From Croceibacterium salegens (lineage in GTDB: Bacteria; Pseudomonadota; Alphaproteobacteria; Sphingomonadales; Sphingomonadaceae), in assembly GCF_009827435.1 (NCBI RefSeq), contig NZ_WTYM01000030.1:186001-250000 (forward strand): a stretch of DNA of 64,000 bases, given 5' to 3'. Numbering within the stretch: the first letter of the stretch is position 1; every line of letters starts with the position of its first letter. This document shows, piece by piece, positions 44,574 through 54,437 of the stretch. A program made the position numbers and the translations under genes. Under the pieces are notes generated by a model that saw nothing but the letters and a program-made list of their open reading frames with translations, did not search any database and was not told where the DNA came from.

Positions 44574-45950
44574 TCAACTCGAACCGTCGCGCTCGCCCAT
44601 TCCCAGCAGCTTCAATTTCCGGTGTAAGGCCGAACGCTCCATACCGATGAATCCCGCCGTTTTCGAGATGTTGCCCGAGAAGCGGCGAATCTGGATGCGC
44701 AAGTATTCCCGCTCAAAACTTTCTCGCGCTTCACGAAGTGGAACACCCATAAGTGCCGAAATGCTTTGACCGCTCTCCGCAGACCGGCCCGTGATTTCAT
44801 CGGGCAACATGTCGGGCTCAATGGTTTCGAGACGGTCCCGCGGCGCGAGGATAACGGTTCGCTCGACGACATTGCGCAACTGGCGCACATTGCCCGGCCA
44901 GTCGTAGGCTTGTAGTGCTGCGAGGGCATCGGGAGCGACGTCGGGGGCCGGCACGCCCTGTTCACCGGCGTACCGGGTGAAAAAATGCACGGCCAGCGCG
45001 GGAATATCGTCACGCCGATCGGCCAGTGGTGGGATCGCCACCGGCACGACGTTTAGGCGGTAGAAAAGGTCCTCGCGAAAGCGTTTTTCCTCGATCTCCT
45101 TCTCGAGATCGCGAGATGTCGAGGAAACGACCCTGACGTCGACACCGATCTGGCGATTGCCGCCGGCGCGAACGAAGCTCTGGTCGGTCAAAACACGCAG
45201 GATCCGCGCCTGGGTGCTCGGTGGCATGTCGGCGACTTCGTCGAGATAGAGGGTCCCGCCGTTGGCCAGTTCCAGCAGGCCGGCGCGAACAAGCCTGCCG
45301 TCTTCTTCTTCGCCGAACAACTCCTGCTCGAATCGCTCGGGCGTGATGCGCGCCGAATTGACAGTGACGAAGGCCTTGTCCGCTCGCGGACTCCACGAAT
45401 GGAGCAGGCGTGCAGCGACTTCCTTCCCCGCCCCGGCAGGTCCGGTGATCATTACGCGGCTACCGGTGCTGGCGACGCGCTTGAGCGTTGCACGAACGGC
45501 ATTGATCGCGCTCGAATTGCCGGTGAACTCGTCGTTCTGCACGAAGTCTTCACGCAGCCGCTCGTTTTCGCGGCGCAGGCGTTCGGTTTCGGTAGCGCGC
45601 GCGACGAGCAGCAATAGGCGCTCGGCCTCGAATGGCTTTTCGATAAAGTCCATGGCCCCACGGCTGACGGCCGAAACCGCCGTGTCGATGTTGCCGTGAC
45701 CGGAAAAGATGATCACTGGAAGTGCCGGCTCGCGCTGCTTAATCTCGTCTAGCAGCTCGAGCCCATCCATAGGGCTGCCATGGAGCCAGACGTCAAGCAG
45801 GACGAGACTTGGGCGACGCTCGTCGATCATGCTCAGTGCGCTGCGGCTGTCGCCCGCCGTACGGCACTCGTAGCCTTCGTCGCTCAAGACTCCCGCAACT
45901 AGTTCGCGGATGTCCTGTTCGTCGTCGACCACAAGGATGTCGAGCGCCAT
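44574..45950 (-). CDS. ntrX: Nitrogen-regulation response regulator NtrX
   Basis: 458-residue regulator paired with NtrY. Receiver domain with phosphoacceptor Asp in LVLLDVWLHGSPMDG and Lys in DFIEKPFE; AAA+ domain with Walker A GPAGAGKE and Walker B GGTLYLDEVADMP; C-terminal Fis-type HTH (ISKTAGFIGMERSALHRKLK). The L1 loop that should read GAFTGA is absent (FGEEEDGRLVRAG), as known for NtrX, so it is unlikely to activate sigma-54 directly. Start MALDILVVDDEQDI chosen over an upstream in-frame start that lies within the ntrY end. It begins 19 bases after ntrY. Confidence 0.95.
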   Translation of the reverse strand: MALDILVVDDEQDIRELVAGVLSDEGYECRTAGDSRSALSMIDERRPSLVLLDVWLHGSPMDGLELLDEIKQREPALPVIIFSGHGNIDTAVSAVSRGAMDFIEKPFEAERLLLLVARATETERLRRENERLREDFVQNDEFTGNSSAINAVRATLKRVASTGSRVMITGPAGAGKEVAARLLHSWSPRADKAFVTVNSARITPERFEQELFGEEEDGRLVRAGLLELANGGTLYLDEVADMPPSTQARILRVLTDQSFVRAGGNRQIGVDVRVVSSTSRDLEKEIEEKRFREDLFYRLNVVPVAIPPLADRRDDIPALAVHFFTRYAGEQGVPAPDVAPDALAALQAYDWPGNVRQLRNVVERTVILAPRDRLETIEPDMLPDEITGRSAESGQSISALMGVPLREARESFEREYLRIQIRRFSGNISKTAGFIGMERSALHRKLKLLGMGERDGSS

Positions 45951-45969
45951 TACCTGTTCTCCTGTATCG

Positions 45970-48198
45970 TCATTCAGCCGCCTCGGTTCTGCCGCTGGCG
46001 ACCGGATCGCGCGCAAAGCGCAATGTTACTGTGGTTCCCCCTTCCCCGTTGCTCGCGAACGCCATGTCGCCGGCATGTTCCTCGACGATCTTTTTCACGA
46101 TCGCGAGGCCAAGCCCCGTGCCCTTCTCTCGTGTCGTGACGTAGGGTTCGAGAATCCGGTCGCTGCCCTGGCTCGGCAGGCCGACGCCATTGTCCTTGAC
46201 AGTCACGATGAAGAACCGGTCGGTCAGGCTGACCTCGACGCGGATCTTGCCACGATAGTCTGGCTCGGCATCCTTGCGTCTTGCCTCGATGGCCTCGGCG
46301 GCGTTCTTGAGGACGTTGGTCATCACCTGGCCGTATTGATGCCGGTCGCAGGCGAGCAGCGGCACGTCCTCTGGAGCCTTGAAGCGATAGTCGATTTCGG
46401 GCCTTGCGACTTCCTGGAGGAACATCGACTGGCGCAGTAAGTCGACCGCATCTTCTTGCCGGAAGACGGGCTTCGGAAGTCGCGCGAAGGAGGAGAATTC
46501 GTCGACCATCTTCCTGAGGTCGCCGACCTGGCGGATAATTGTTCCTGTCAGTTCCTCGAACAGCTCACCGTCCTGCTCGATCTGCTTGCGATACCGTCGC
46601 TTGAGCCGTTCCGTTGCAAGCTGGATTGGGGTGAGCGGGTTCTTGATCTCATGGGCTATTCGCCGCGCCACGTCGGACCATGCGGCCTGACGCTGGTCGA
46701 GCAGTTGGCGGGTGATGTCTTCAAAGGTGATGACCCAGCCGTTTGCCGCCGGAGCCAGTCTTACCGCTAACGTCAGCAGTTCGCCCTCGCGGCTCTTCTG
46801 GACGAGGCCATGGTCCGATCCGCTTCGCATGAGTGAATCGATCTCCGGCGATAGGTCGCCAAGTTTCAGTCCGACCGCCGAAGGACCAGCGCGGTCGAGC
46901 AGCAGTTCCTGTGCCGAGGTGTTCATCAGTTGCACCTCGCCGTTCCGGTCGACCGAGATAATGCCGGCGGTTATCGATTGCAGGACGGTCTCAATAAAGG
47001 CGCGGCGTTCCGCGAGCTGCTTGTTGGCCCCCAGCAGTGCGGCGGTCTGCTGTTCGATCTGACCCGTCATACGGTTAAACGCGCGGTTGAGCAGGCCGAT
47101 TTCGTCGGGCCCGGTCCTCCCCTCGATGCGCAGGGCATAGTTGCCGCTGCCGACCTGCCGCGCGGCTGCAACGAGATCGGTCAGCGGGCGCACCTGCCGG
47201 TCGGCAAAGCGCAGGGCGAACCATACTGCGGCCGAAACGAGCAACAGTGAGGCCAGGAGCAAGGCAATGTTGAACTGCAGCTGCCGCTTTCGCGCTTGCC
47301 CGGTCAATTCGTCATATGCAGCGAGGACGCTCTGCGCCCTCTCCCATTGATCGCGTGCCAGCGTGTCCGAGTTTCTTGCGTTGTAGAGGTAAATTCCCGA
47401 CTCACGGTCGATCGGCGTTACCGCTTCGATGCGGTCCTGCCGCGAAGCGACAACCACGCCTTCCCCTGCCCGCAGTTCGGGAAGCGCCGCTTCGACCGCA
47501 TCTTTCACGATATCGCCATCGTCCGGATTGACGATCGCCGCGATGATCATGTCGCCGTTGCCGCCAACCTGCACGATGGCGCTTCGATTGAGCTCGCGCT
47601 GGTAAACCTGCAGGTAATACTGGTCGGAGAAATTCGGATCCGTCAGCGAAATTCGTTCGAGGACGTAACGCAGATCGCCGGCCATCGTGATGCTATTGTT
47701 GGCGACGGTGCGCTGGTTCTGATCGTAATACCCCCGCGCCAGGCGATTGGCATTTTCGAGAATTCCGCGGTTGTTGTCCGAAAACCAGAACTCGACGCCC
47801 GACTGGAACATCACCGAAGCGAACAGCGCGACCAGCAGCGTCGGCACGGCCGCAATCAGCGAGAAGAAGAACACCAGCCTCACATGGAGCCGGGCGCTGC
47901 TGTCGCCGGCTCGCTTGATCGCCAGCCGCCTGCCCCACAGGACGATGAGACCCAGAGCTGGAATTAGCGTTCCTACGAGTAGCGCTGCGGCCTGGAGCGA
48001 TGGAATCGGTTCCGCCGATTCGCCGCCCCGAGTGAGCGCGATCCACCAGCTGGCCAGCATTACGATGAGTGTCCCGCCGGCAACTATCCCGAGCCAGAAG
48101 AACAGGTTCAAACGGCGCGAGGTTACAAGCGCGCGCCTCCACCAGCGGGGAGAATGTTTGGACCTTGCCGGAGTCGGAAGGGGGGCGACCTCAGCCAC
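45970..48198 (-). CDS. ntrY: Sensor histidine kinase NtrY
   Basis: 742-residue inner-membrane kinase. Three N-terminal hydrophobic segments (about 32-53, 70-88, 107-130), a periplasmic domain to about 305, a fourth helix, HAMP (about 330-385), PAS (about 395-490), then the H-box [25 protein letters not shown] and ATPase N/G boxes (NVLKNAAEAIEARR, DNGVGLP, GTGLGLAIVKKI). Acts on NtrX and probably talks to NtrC. GTG start with 56 bases after ntrC. Confidence 0.95.
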   Translation of the reverse strand: MAEVAPLPTPARSKHSPRWWRRALVTSRRLNLFFWLGIVAGGTLIVMLASWWIALTRGGESAEPIPSLQAAALLVGTLIPALGLIVLWGRRLAIKRAGDSSARLHVRLVFFFSLIAAVPTLLVALFASVMFQSGVEFWFSDNNRGILENANRLARGYYDQNQRTVANNSITMAGDLRYVLERISLTDPNFSDQYYLQVYQRELNRSAIVQVGGNGDMIIAAIVNPDDGDIVKDAVEAALPELRAGEGVVVASRQDRIEAVTPIDRESGIYLYNARNSDTLARDQWERAQSVLAAYDELTGQARKRQLQFNIALLLASLLLVSAAVWFALRFADRQVRPLTDLVAAARQVGSGNYALRIEGRTGPDEIGLLNRAFNRMTGQIEQQTAALLGANKQLAERRAFIETVLQSITAGIISVDRNGEVQLMNTSAQELLLDRAGPSAVGLKLGDLSPEIDSLMRSGSDHGLVQKSREGELLTLAVRLAPAANGWVITFEDITRQLLDQRQAAWSDVARRIAHEIKNPLTPIQLATERLKRRYRKQIEQDGELFEELTGTIIRQVGDLRKMVDEFSSFARLPKPVFRQEDAVDLLRQSMFLQEVARPEIDYRFKAPEDVPLLACDRHQYGQVMTNVLKNAAEAIEARRKDAEPDYRGKIRVEVSLTDRFFIVTVKDNGVGLPSQGSDRILEPYVTTREKGTGLGLAIVKKIVEEHAGDMAFASNGEGGTTVTLRFARDPVASGRTEAAE

Positions 48199-48254
48199 GT
48201 TGCAAGCTTACAACTTCACTGTTGCAGATTTGCAAGGGATTTTTCCGCGAACCG

Positions 48255-49664
48255 TCAATCCGCCGTGGAAAACCGCTCCGGTTCGATGCCAAGATCACTG
48301 AGGCGCTTGCGCAACGTATTGCGATTAATACCCAGCAATCGAGCCGCGCGAAGCTGGTTTCCACCGGTCCTGCGCAGGGCATGTTCGAACAGCGGGCGCT
48401 CGAAAGCGGATAGTGCGGAATGGTAGAGTTCACCCTCTCCGGGCCGCTCCGAGACTAGCCAGGTGCTCAGCGCTTCGTCGAAGTCTGCTCTACCGCCACT
48501 CTCGGCCGGTTTGGCGGTCTCGAGCAGGCTGGCGATCGCGTTTGCATCAATTGTGTCCTCGCGCGCCAGCAAGGCCGCCCGGAACACGAGATTCTTCAAT
48601 TCGCGGACATTCCCTCGCCACATTTGCTGAGCCATAAGCGCGATCGCGTCGTCGGTCAGGCGGCGCAGTGGCAGGCCCTCTGCGGCGGCCTGACGCAGGA
48701 AATGTTGCGCCAGCGCCCCGACGTCGCCGCCCCGCTCACGCAAGGGAGGCAGCCGCAACGGCACGACGTTGAGCCGGTAGAAGAGGTCTTCGCGGAACGA
48801 TCCGTCGGCGATCATCGGAGCGAGATCGCGGTTGGTGGCGGCAACGATGCGGACGTCGACGGCGATTTCCTCGCGGCCGCCGACACGGCGGATCTTTCCG
48901 GACTGGAGCGCTCGCAGCAGCCGGGTCTGGGCCTCGGCAGGCATGTCGCCGATTTCATCAAGGAAGAGTGTGCCGCCGCCGGCTTGTTCGAACTTGCCGA
49001 TCGAGCGTGTGACCGCGCCGGTGAACGAGCCCTTCTCGTGCCCGAACAGTTCGCTTTCGATCAGCTCGCGCGGGATGGCGGCGGTGTTGACCGCAATGAA
49101 CGGTCCGGCCTTGCGGTGGCCGAGATGGTGGATGGCTTCGGCGACGAGTTCCTTGCCGGTGCCCGATTCACCCAGGATCAGTACCGACAAGTCGTTGTTC
49201 AGGACCCGGGTGATCATCCGGTATACTTCCTGCATCGCCGGGCTGCGCCCGATCAGGGGCAGTCCCTCACCGGCATCGCCGTGGTCGATTCCCGCCTGCG
49301 GCCCACTCTCCGCGGCCTGCCGCGCCGTCCGGATCAGTTCGTCGAGATCGAACGGTTTGGGGAAGTATTCGAACGCCCCGGTGCCCGTGGCGCGGACCGC
49401 CGTGTCGAGCGTGTTCTGTGCCGACAGGATGATGATCGGCATGTCCGGATGATTTTCCTGGACGGTGCCGAGCGTCTCGATCCCGTCACCGTCGACCAGC
49501 ATGACGTCGGTAAGCATCACGTCGAAATTGCGCGCGGAAAGGAGTTCGTCCCGGCCCGCGATGCTGTCGCAACGGGCGACGTCGAAGCCGTCGTCTTCCA
49601 GCGCGGTGACGATGACCTTGGCGATCGCCTCGTCGTCTTCGACAAGCAGTACGACTTTGTTCAT
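48255..49664 (-). CDS. ntrC: Nitrogen regulator NtrC
   Basis: 469-residue sigma-54-dependent activator. Receiver phospho-Asp in FDVMLTDVMLVDGDG; AAA+ with Walker A GESGTGKELVAEA, the sigma-54 contact loop GSFTGA in FGHEKGSFTGAVTRS, Walker B GGGTLFLDEIGDMP; C-terminal Fis HTH (NQLRAARLLGINRNTLRKRL). Unlike its neighbour NtrX it keeps the sigma-54 loop. Phosphorylated by NtrB, whose gene ends 15 bases upstream. Confidence 0.97.
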   Translation of the reverse strand: MNKVVLLVEDDEAIAKVIVTALEDDGFDVARCDSIAGRDELLSARNFDVMLTDVMLVDGDGIETLGTVQENHPDMPIIILSAQNTLDTAVRATGTGAFEYFPKPFDLDELIRTARQAAESGPQAGIDHGDAGEGLPLIGRSPAMQEVYRMITRVLNNDLSVLILGESGTGKELVAEAIHHLGHRKAGPFIAVNTAAIPRELIESELFGHEKGSFTGAVTRSIGKFEQAGGGTLFLDEIGDMPAEAQTRLLRALQSGKIRRVGGREEIAVDVRIVAATNRDLAPMIADGSFREDLFYRLNVVPLRLPPLRERGGDVGALAQHFLRQAAAEGLPLRRLTDDAIALMAQQMWRGNVRELKNLVFRAALLAREDTIDANAIASLLETAKPAESGGRADFDEALSTWLVSERPGEGELYHSALSAFERPLFEHALRRTGGNQLRAARLLGINRNTLRKRLSDLGIEPERFSTAD

Positions 49665-49679
49665 TGGTGTAGTCTCTTC

Positions 49680-50744
49680 CTATCGAGCCATCGGCAGATG
49701 GACACGAAAATGCGTCAGTCCCGCCCTTTCGTCCCGCTCATGGCTGATGCGTCCATCCATGTCCTTGACGAGCTTGCGCACCAAGGCGAGGCCAAGACCC
49801 TGTCCGTTCGCCTTGCTGGAAACAAATGGTTCGAAGATGTAGTCGGCCAGGCCCGGATCGATGCCGGGTCCGTTGTCGCTAACCTGGATCTCGATCGGCA
49901 GCTTTACCGGGCGCCCAAGGCGAATGACGTTGAGCACCATGCCGCTGACGAAGCGGGTGCGAATGGTCACTTCGGGTTCGGCCGCACCGGAACAGGCATC
50001 CCGGGCGTTTGCGATCAGGTTGACGAGCACCTGCACCAGCGCCCCCTCGTTCGCGAGTACGGGCGGGAGCGAGGGGTCGAACTCCTCGCGAAGGGTCACT
50101 TTGGCTTCACCGACGGCAAACACGGTATCGCAGGCGCGGTGAATGGCGGAGTGCAGGTTGAGCGGCGCCACCGGCTCGGGCTGTTCTCTGCCGAGGCGCT
50201 GCATCCGGTCGATTAGCTGGGCGATGCGATCGACTTCGTCGGCGATCAGCGCCGTCATTGGCCGTTCGTTCTCGCCGACCTTTTTCGCCAGCAATTGCGC
50301 GGCCCCTCGAATAGCAGCGAGCGGGTTCTTGATCTCGTGCGCGAGGATTGCCGGGCCGCGAAGCGGCGCGGGACGTTCATCGTCGGCCATTCGCTCGCCG
50401 TGACCAGTGTCGGACAGCGTGAGCACGCACCAACCCGGATGGGTGGCGATTTCAGACACCGTCAGGTTTACGCGAAGCTCGCGCTCGCCGACATGGATAG
50501 CGACACCGCGCGCGGTCAGTTGCGCATCGGTTTGCGCCAACCGATCGAGCAAGCCTTCGGGACCGAAGTCGATGATCTGACCAAGCGGTTGCCCGATCAT
50601 CCGGCGTGACGAAACGCCGAGTAAGTCCTCGGCTGCCGGGTTCGCGTCCTGCACCACAAGGTCCGCATCGAGGAGCAGGAGCGCGAAAATCAGGCCGGTA
50701 ATCTGGGCCTCGGCGCTCGGTGCGCCCTCGAGCAGGTGTTTCAC
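49680..50744 (-). CDS. ntrB: Nitrogen sensor kinase NtrB
   Basis: 354-residue soluble histidine kinase that phosphorylates NtrC in response to PII status. N-terminal PAS domain (about 15-125), H-box [21 protein letters not shown]-box [13 protein letters not shown] boxes DNGPGIDP and [13 protein letters not shown]. No membrane helix. GTG start overlaps the dusB stop by 4 bases (GTGA), the same junction as in other alphaproteobacterial nifR3-ntrB loci. Confidence 0.95.
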   Translation of the reverse strand: MKHLLEGAPSAEAQITGLIFALLLLDADLVVQDANPAAEDLLGVSSRRMIGQPLGQIIDFGPEGLLDRLAQTDAQLTARGVAIHVGERELRVNLTVSEIATHPGWCVLTLSDTGHGERMADDERPAPLRGPAILAHEIKNPLAAIRGAAQLLAKKVGENERPMTALIADEVDRIAQLIDRMQRLGREQPEPVAPLNLHSAIHRACDTVFAVGEAKVTLREEFDPSLPPVLANEGALVQVLVNLIANARDACSGAAEPEVTIRTRFVSGMVLNVIRLGRPVKLPIEIQVSDNGPGIDPGLADYIFEPFVSSKANGQGLGLALVRKLVKDMDGRISHERDERAGLTHFRVHLPMAR

Positions 50745-51757
50745 GCTGCTCGGCGCCGCAGGAACGGCTCGTAGAAGCGTTCGATTTCACCCAAGACCAC
50801 GTCGGGATCATCTAAAAAGTTGGCCTTGTGGCGGAACTCCGCCGAGCCATGCAGGCCCTTGGTGTACCAGCCAAGGTGCTTGCGGGCGATCTTGGTCCCC
50901 GCATCGCGCCCATAGTGATCGAGCATCGCCCGATAGTGTTCAACCAGCGTCTCGTACTGTTCGTCGACACTCGGATTCTTTAGGGCCTCGCCGGTCCGCC
51001 ACCAGTGCATAACCTGGCCCAAGAGCCATGGCCGGCCATAGGCGCCTCGCCCGATCATCAAGCCATCCGCATCTGATTGCTCGAGCGCCTTGCCGGCATC
51101 GTCGATGCTGCAGATGTCGCCGTTGACGATGACGGGAATTGAAACCGCGTCCTTCACCTTGCGGACAAAGCCCCAGTCGGCCGTGCCCTTGTACATCTGG
51201 TTGCGCGTGCGGCCGTGGACCGTGATCATCTTGACCCCGAGATCCTCGGCCATTCGCGCGAGCTCCGGCGCGTTGAGGCTCTGGTGGTCCCAACCCATGC
51301 GCATCTTGACGGTCACGGGCACTGATACTGCTTTGACGGTGGCTTCCATCAAACGGACGGCCAATGGCACTTCGCGCATCAGGGCCGAGCCGGCGTATTG
51401 ACCGACCACCTTGCGCACCGGGCATCCGAAATTGATATCGATGATTGCCGCGCCGTTGCCTTCCTGCAGCTTCGCCGCCTCGGACATCGATGCCGGGTCG
51501 CAGCCGACCAACTGCATCGATACCGGTTCTTCAGTCGGATGCCATGCGGCTTTCTGGATCGACTGCCGTGTTTCGCGGATCGCCGCATCGCTGGCGATCA
51601 TCTCCGTGACATTCAGGCCCGAGCCATAGCGCCGCACCAGCGTACGGAACGGCAAGTCCGTTACGCCGGTCATCGGTGCGAGCAGGACCGGGCAGTCGAC
51701 CCGCACGTTGCCGACCATGATCGGCTTCAAGGGTGGAGGGGTTGGGAGCGCGTTCAT
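50741..51757 (-). CDS. dusB: tRNA-dihydrouridine synthase (DusB/NifR3)
   Basis: 338-residue FMN enzyme reducing uridine in the tRNA D loop. TIM-barrel signatures: [12 protein letters not shown] at the N-terminus, [11 protein letters not shown] with the catalytic Cys, [35 protein letters not shown], and [17 protein letters not shown] (phosphate-binding). First gene of the dusB-ntrBC-ntrYX-hfq-hflX run; the classical name is nifR3. Divergent from ispDF across 76 bases. Confidence 0.96.
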   Translation of the reverse strand: MNALPTPPPLKPIMVGNVRVDCPVLLAPMTGVTDLPFRTLVRRYGSGLNVTEMIASDAAIRETRQSIQKAAWHPTEEPVSMQLVGCDPASMSEAAKLQEGNGAAIIDINFGCPVRKVVGQYAGSALMREVPLAVRLMEATVKAVSVPVTVKMRMGWDHQSLNAPELARMAEDLGVKMITVHGRTRNQMYKGTADWGFVRKVKDAVSIPVIVNGDICSIDDAGKALEQSDADGLMIGRGAYGRPWLLGQVMHWWRTGEALKNPSVDEQYETLVEHYRAMLDHYGRDAGTKIARKHLGWYTKGLHGSAEFRHKANFLDDPDVVLGEIERFYEPFLRRRAA

Positions 51758-51833
51758 CCGAAGGGTTGCCTAAAATATGGGCAGCCGCATAGTGGATTGC
51801 GAGGGGTGCTGCAAGGCGGTAGGCGCGCGGCTG

Positions 51834-52988
51834 ATGGTCAGCCTCCCACCATTCGCCGCAGTCGTCGTTGCCGCCGGCAAGGGCCTGCGCGCCGGACAAG
51901 GCGTGCCGAAGCAGTTCGCCCGTTGGCGCGACAAGCCACTTGTGCGGCATTCGGTCGAGGCATTCGCGAAGATGGGCGCCAGGCCGATCGTGGTGGCGGT
52001 GCCCGCCGAACATTCGGACCTCGCCAGTGAAGTCCTGTCCGGGATCGCCAACGTTCGGCTCGTGGCAGGTGGTGCGACACGACAGGAATCGGTCGCCATC
52101 GCCCTTGAGGATATCGCAGGCTCCCCTTCCCCGGCCGTCCTCATCCACGACGCAGCGCGTCCGGACTTGCCTGAAGCCGTGGTCGGGCGCTTGCTGGCCG
52201 CATTGGACACGAGCGCCGGCGCAATACCCGTACTACCGGTCGTGGACAGCCTCGCGATCGATCGGGAAGGCATGATGGCCGGTGCGGCGAAGCGCGAGGA
52301 CTTGCGGCGCGTGCAGACTCCGCAGGCGTTTCGTTTCGCCGAAATTCTTTCAGCCCATCGCAATTGGCGATCGGACCGTACGGCAGGTGACGACGCGCAA
52401 GTGGCGCAAATGGCCGGCCTCGAAGTCGCGCTCGTCGAGGGCGACGAGCGCCTCCACAAGTTGACCTATGCCGCAGATTTCCGCAGGGGCGCCGGCATGA
52501 TCCGAACCGGAACCGGCTTCGACGTCCATCGCCTTGCGGAAGGCGAGGAGTTGTGGCTTTGCGGCCTTCCCATCGAACACGACAAGGGCCTGGCTGGGCA
52601 CAGCGACGCCGACGTCGCGCTCCACGCCGTGGTCGACGCGATCCTTGGCGCGGCCGCGCTGGGTGATATCGGCGAGCATTTCCCGCCGAGCGATCCGCAA
52701 TGGAAAGGTGCACCGTCTGCCCGCTTCGTCACGCATGCCGTGGAACTGGCTGAAAAGTCAGGCTACGCTATCGGCAATGTCGACCTGACGCTGGTTTGCG
52801 AAGCGCCCAAAATTGGCCCACATCGTGAGGCAATGCGCGACAAACTGGCTGAATTGCTGAGCGTCGACAGGTCGCAGGTCAGTATAAAAGCGACCACGAC
52901 GGAACGACTGGGATTTACCGGGAGGGGCGAAGGGATTGCCGCGCAAGCGGTGGCTACGCTTGTTTCACGGGAGGACCAGGAGCGATGA
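51834..52988 (+). CDS. ispDF: Bifunctional IspD-IspF (MEP pathway)
   Basis: 384-residue fusion catalysing two steps of isoprenoid synthesis: MEP cytidylyltransferase (about 1-222; AVVVAAGKGLRAGQGVPKQF, then VLIHDAARP and TPQAFRF) and MECDP synthase (about 223-384; TGTGFDVHRL, GHSDADVALHAVVDAILGA, ERLGFTGRGEGI). The fusion is usual in alphaproteobacteria. The start at 51834 is the ATG immediately ahead of the conserved strand; its ribosome-binding site is weak. Overlaps the next gene by 4 bases (ATGA). Confidence 0.96.
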   Translation: MVSLPPFAAVVVAAGKGLRAGQGVPKQFARWRDKPLVRHSVEAFAKMGARPIVVAVPAEHSDLASEVLSGIANVRLVAGGATRQESVAIALEDIAGSPSPAVLIHDAARPDLPEAVVGRLLAALDTSAGAIPVLPVVDSLAIDREGMMAGAAKREDLRRVQTPQAFRFAEILSAHRNWRSDRTAGDDAQVAQMAGLEVALVEGDERLHKLTYAADFRRGAGMIRTGTGFDVHRLAEGEELWLCGLPIEHDKGLAGHSDADVALHAVVDAILGAAALGDIGEHFPPSDPQWKGAPSARFVTHAVELAEKSGYAIGNVDLTLVCEAPKIGPHREAMRDKLAELLSVDRSQVSIKATTTERLGFTGRGEGIAAQAVATLVSREDQER

Positions 52989-53521
52989 AGACCAGATTAT
53001 CGATCGGTGCCGGGATTGCATTCCTGGCACTTTCTTCTTCAGCGAGCGCTCAAACCGCTGCTGTGGCGCCTTGTATTACCGAGGCGGAAGTATCCGCGAT
53101 GGTCCGTTATGCCATGCCGGAGGCCATTGCGGCGTCTCGGGTCAGTTGCGCTGCCATTCTGACGAACGATGGCTACTTTGCGACCGGCGGTGACGACCTG
53201 CAGACCCGCTATGCAGTGGGCAAGGACGCCGCCTGGCCGGAAGCAAAAACTGCGTTGCTCAAACTTGCCGGAGGTTCCGAGGACAAGGACGTTGCTTCGC
53301 TGGCCGAGTTGCCGGATGACGCTGTTCGACCGCTCGTCGACGCGCTGATTCAACAGAAACTCGTCGAGAGCATCAAACCCAAGTCGTGCTCAAGCATCGA
53401 ACGCATGGTCAAGGCGCTCTCTCCGCTCGAACCTTCGGAACTGGGTGACCTCGCCGGTGTTATCGCATCGCTTGCCCTCACGGATGAAAAGCCGCGGGTT
53501 TGTGCAGCGGGCGAAGAATGA
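52985..53521 (+). CDS. Secreted hypothetical protein, 178 residues
   Basis: Exported protein with a cleavable signal peptide (MKTRLSIGAGIAFLALSSSASAQ). Mature part contains four Cys (CITEAE, SCAAIL, SCSSIE, VCAAGEE) that could form two disulfides, and is otherwise mostly helical. I do not recognise a domain. ATGA overlaps on both sides join it to ispDF and to the pncC-like gene, which suggests it is translated, but tells nothing about function. Confidence 0.6.
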   Translation: MKTRLSIGAGIAFLALSSSASAQTAAVAPCITEAEVSAMVRYAMPEAIAASRVSCAAILTNDGYFATGGDDLQTRYAVGKDAAWPEAKTALLKLAGGSEDKDVASLAELPDDAVRPLVDALIQQKLVESIKPKSCSSIERMVKALSPLEPSELGDLAGVIASLALTDEKPRVCAAGEE

Positions 53522-54015
53522 CCCAGTCCATGCTTCCGGAAGAGATTATCAACCTGGCACGCCGGGTAATCGACGAAAACCGCGCAATCGGACGCAAAGT
53601 TGCGTTGGCCGAAAGTTGCACAGGCGGCCTTGTCGCCGCAGCCCTGACCGAAATCCCCGGTTCTTCCGCGGTGCTCGACCGTGGCTACGTGACCTATTCG
53701 AACGAGGCCAAGCGCGAGGCATTGGGGGTCTCCGGCGACGTGATCGAAGCTTTCGGCGCGGTCTCCATCGCTTGCGTCTACGCCATGGCTCAGGGTGCGC
53801 TGATGAACAGCGACGCGGACGTGGCCGTGGCGATCAGCGGGATCGCCGGCCCCGACGGCGGCAGTGAATTCAAGCCCGTCGGGACGGTCGTGTTCGCCCG
53901 GGCCATGCGCGACAGCGAGGAACGCGAGGCGGAATCGAAACTGTTCGAGAACGAGGACCGCGGTGGCGTACGCTATCAGGCGACGCTCTGCGCGCTCGAG
54001 CTTCTCTTGCCGTAA
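53518..54015 (+). CDS. pncC: CinA C-terminal family, nicotinamide-nucleotide amidase (PncC-like)
   Basis: 165-residue enzyme of the CinA C-terminal family, which deamidates NMN in NAD recycling. Diagnostic motifs: AESCTGGLVAAALTEIPGSS with the nucleophilic Ser, GYVTYSNEAK, FGAVSIACVYAMAQGAL, and ISGIAGPDGGSEFKPVGTVVFA. There is no N-terminal COG1058 domain, so it is the stand-alone form. Overlaps its upstream neighbour by ATGA, and its 3' end overlaps the convergent ratA/coq10-like gene by 40 bases. Confidence 0.9.
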   Translation: MTQSMLPEEIINLARRVIDENRAIGRKVALAESCTGGLVAAALTEIPGSSAVLDRGYVTYSNEAKREALGVSGDVIEAFGAVSIACVYAMAQGALMNSDADVAVAISGIAGPDGGSEFKPVGTVVFARAMRDSEEREAESKLFENEDRGGVRYQATLCALELLLP

Positions 54016-54437
54016 AGTTCCTCCGCACGCGTCTCGAAGGCGGTAACCATCTTGCGGAATGCTCGATCGAAGTACTGCCCGGCCAGCGCTTCGAACATCG
54101 CGTTCTTGAACTTGAAATCGACGCTGAAGTGGATCTCGCAGCCGCCGTCGGCGGTCGACTGAAAAAGCCACTTGTTGTCGAGATCCTTGAGCGGACCGTC
54201 GACGTAAACCACCTCGATCTCGTTCGGACGGGTCTTGAACACCTGTGAGGTGAATTTCTCGCGGAGCGCCTTGAAGCCTACGAGCATGTCAGCGACCATT
54301 TCGGTCTCGCTGTCTGATTTGACCCTTGTCGCCACGACCCACGGGAGGAATTCGCCGTAGCGGCCGACGTCGGCCACAAGGTCGAACATCTCCTCGCAGC
54401 TGTACGGCAGCCGCCGGGTTTCGCGAATTCCGGGCAT
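53976..54437 (-). CDS. RatA/Coq10-type START-domain protein
   Basis: 153-residue START/polyketide-cyclase-fold protein of the Coq10/RatA group. Begins [24 protein letters not shown], followed by YGEFLPWVVATRV, and has the hydrophobic-cavity segments EIHFSVDFKFKNAMF typical of the group. Coq10 members bind ubiquinone; E. coli RatA was described as a ribosome-binding toxin. Here it follows lipA with overlapping stop and start (TGATG), an arrangement known in alphaproteobacteria, favouring a quinone- or lipid-related role. Confidence 0.85.
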   Translation of the reverse strand: MPGIRETRRLPYSCEEMFDLVADVGRYGEFLPWVVATRVKSDSETEMVADMLVGFKALREKFTSQVFKTRPNEIEVVYVDGPLKDLDNKWLFQSTADGGCEIHFSVDFKFKNAMFEALAGQYFDRAFRKMVTAFETRAEELYGKRSSSAQSVA

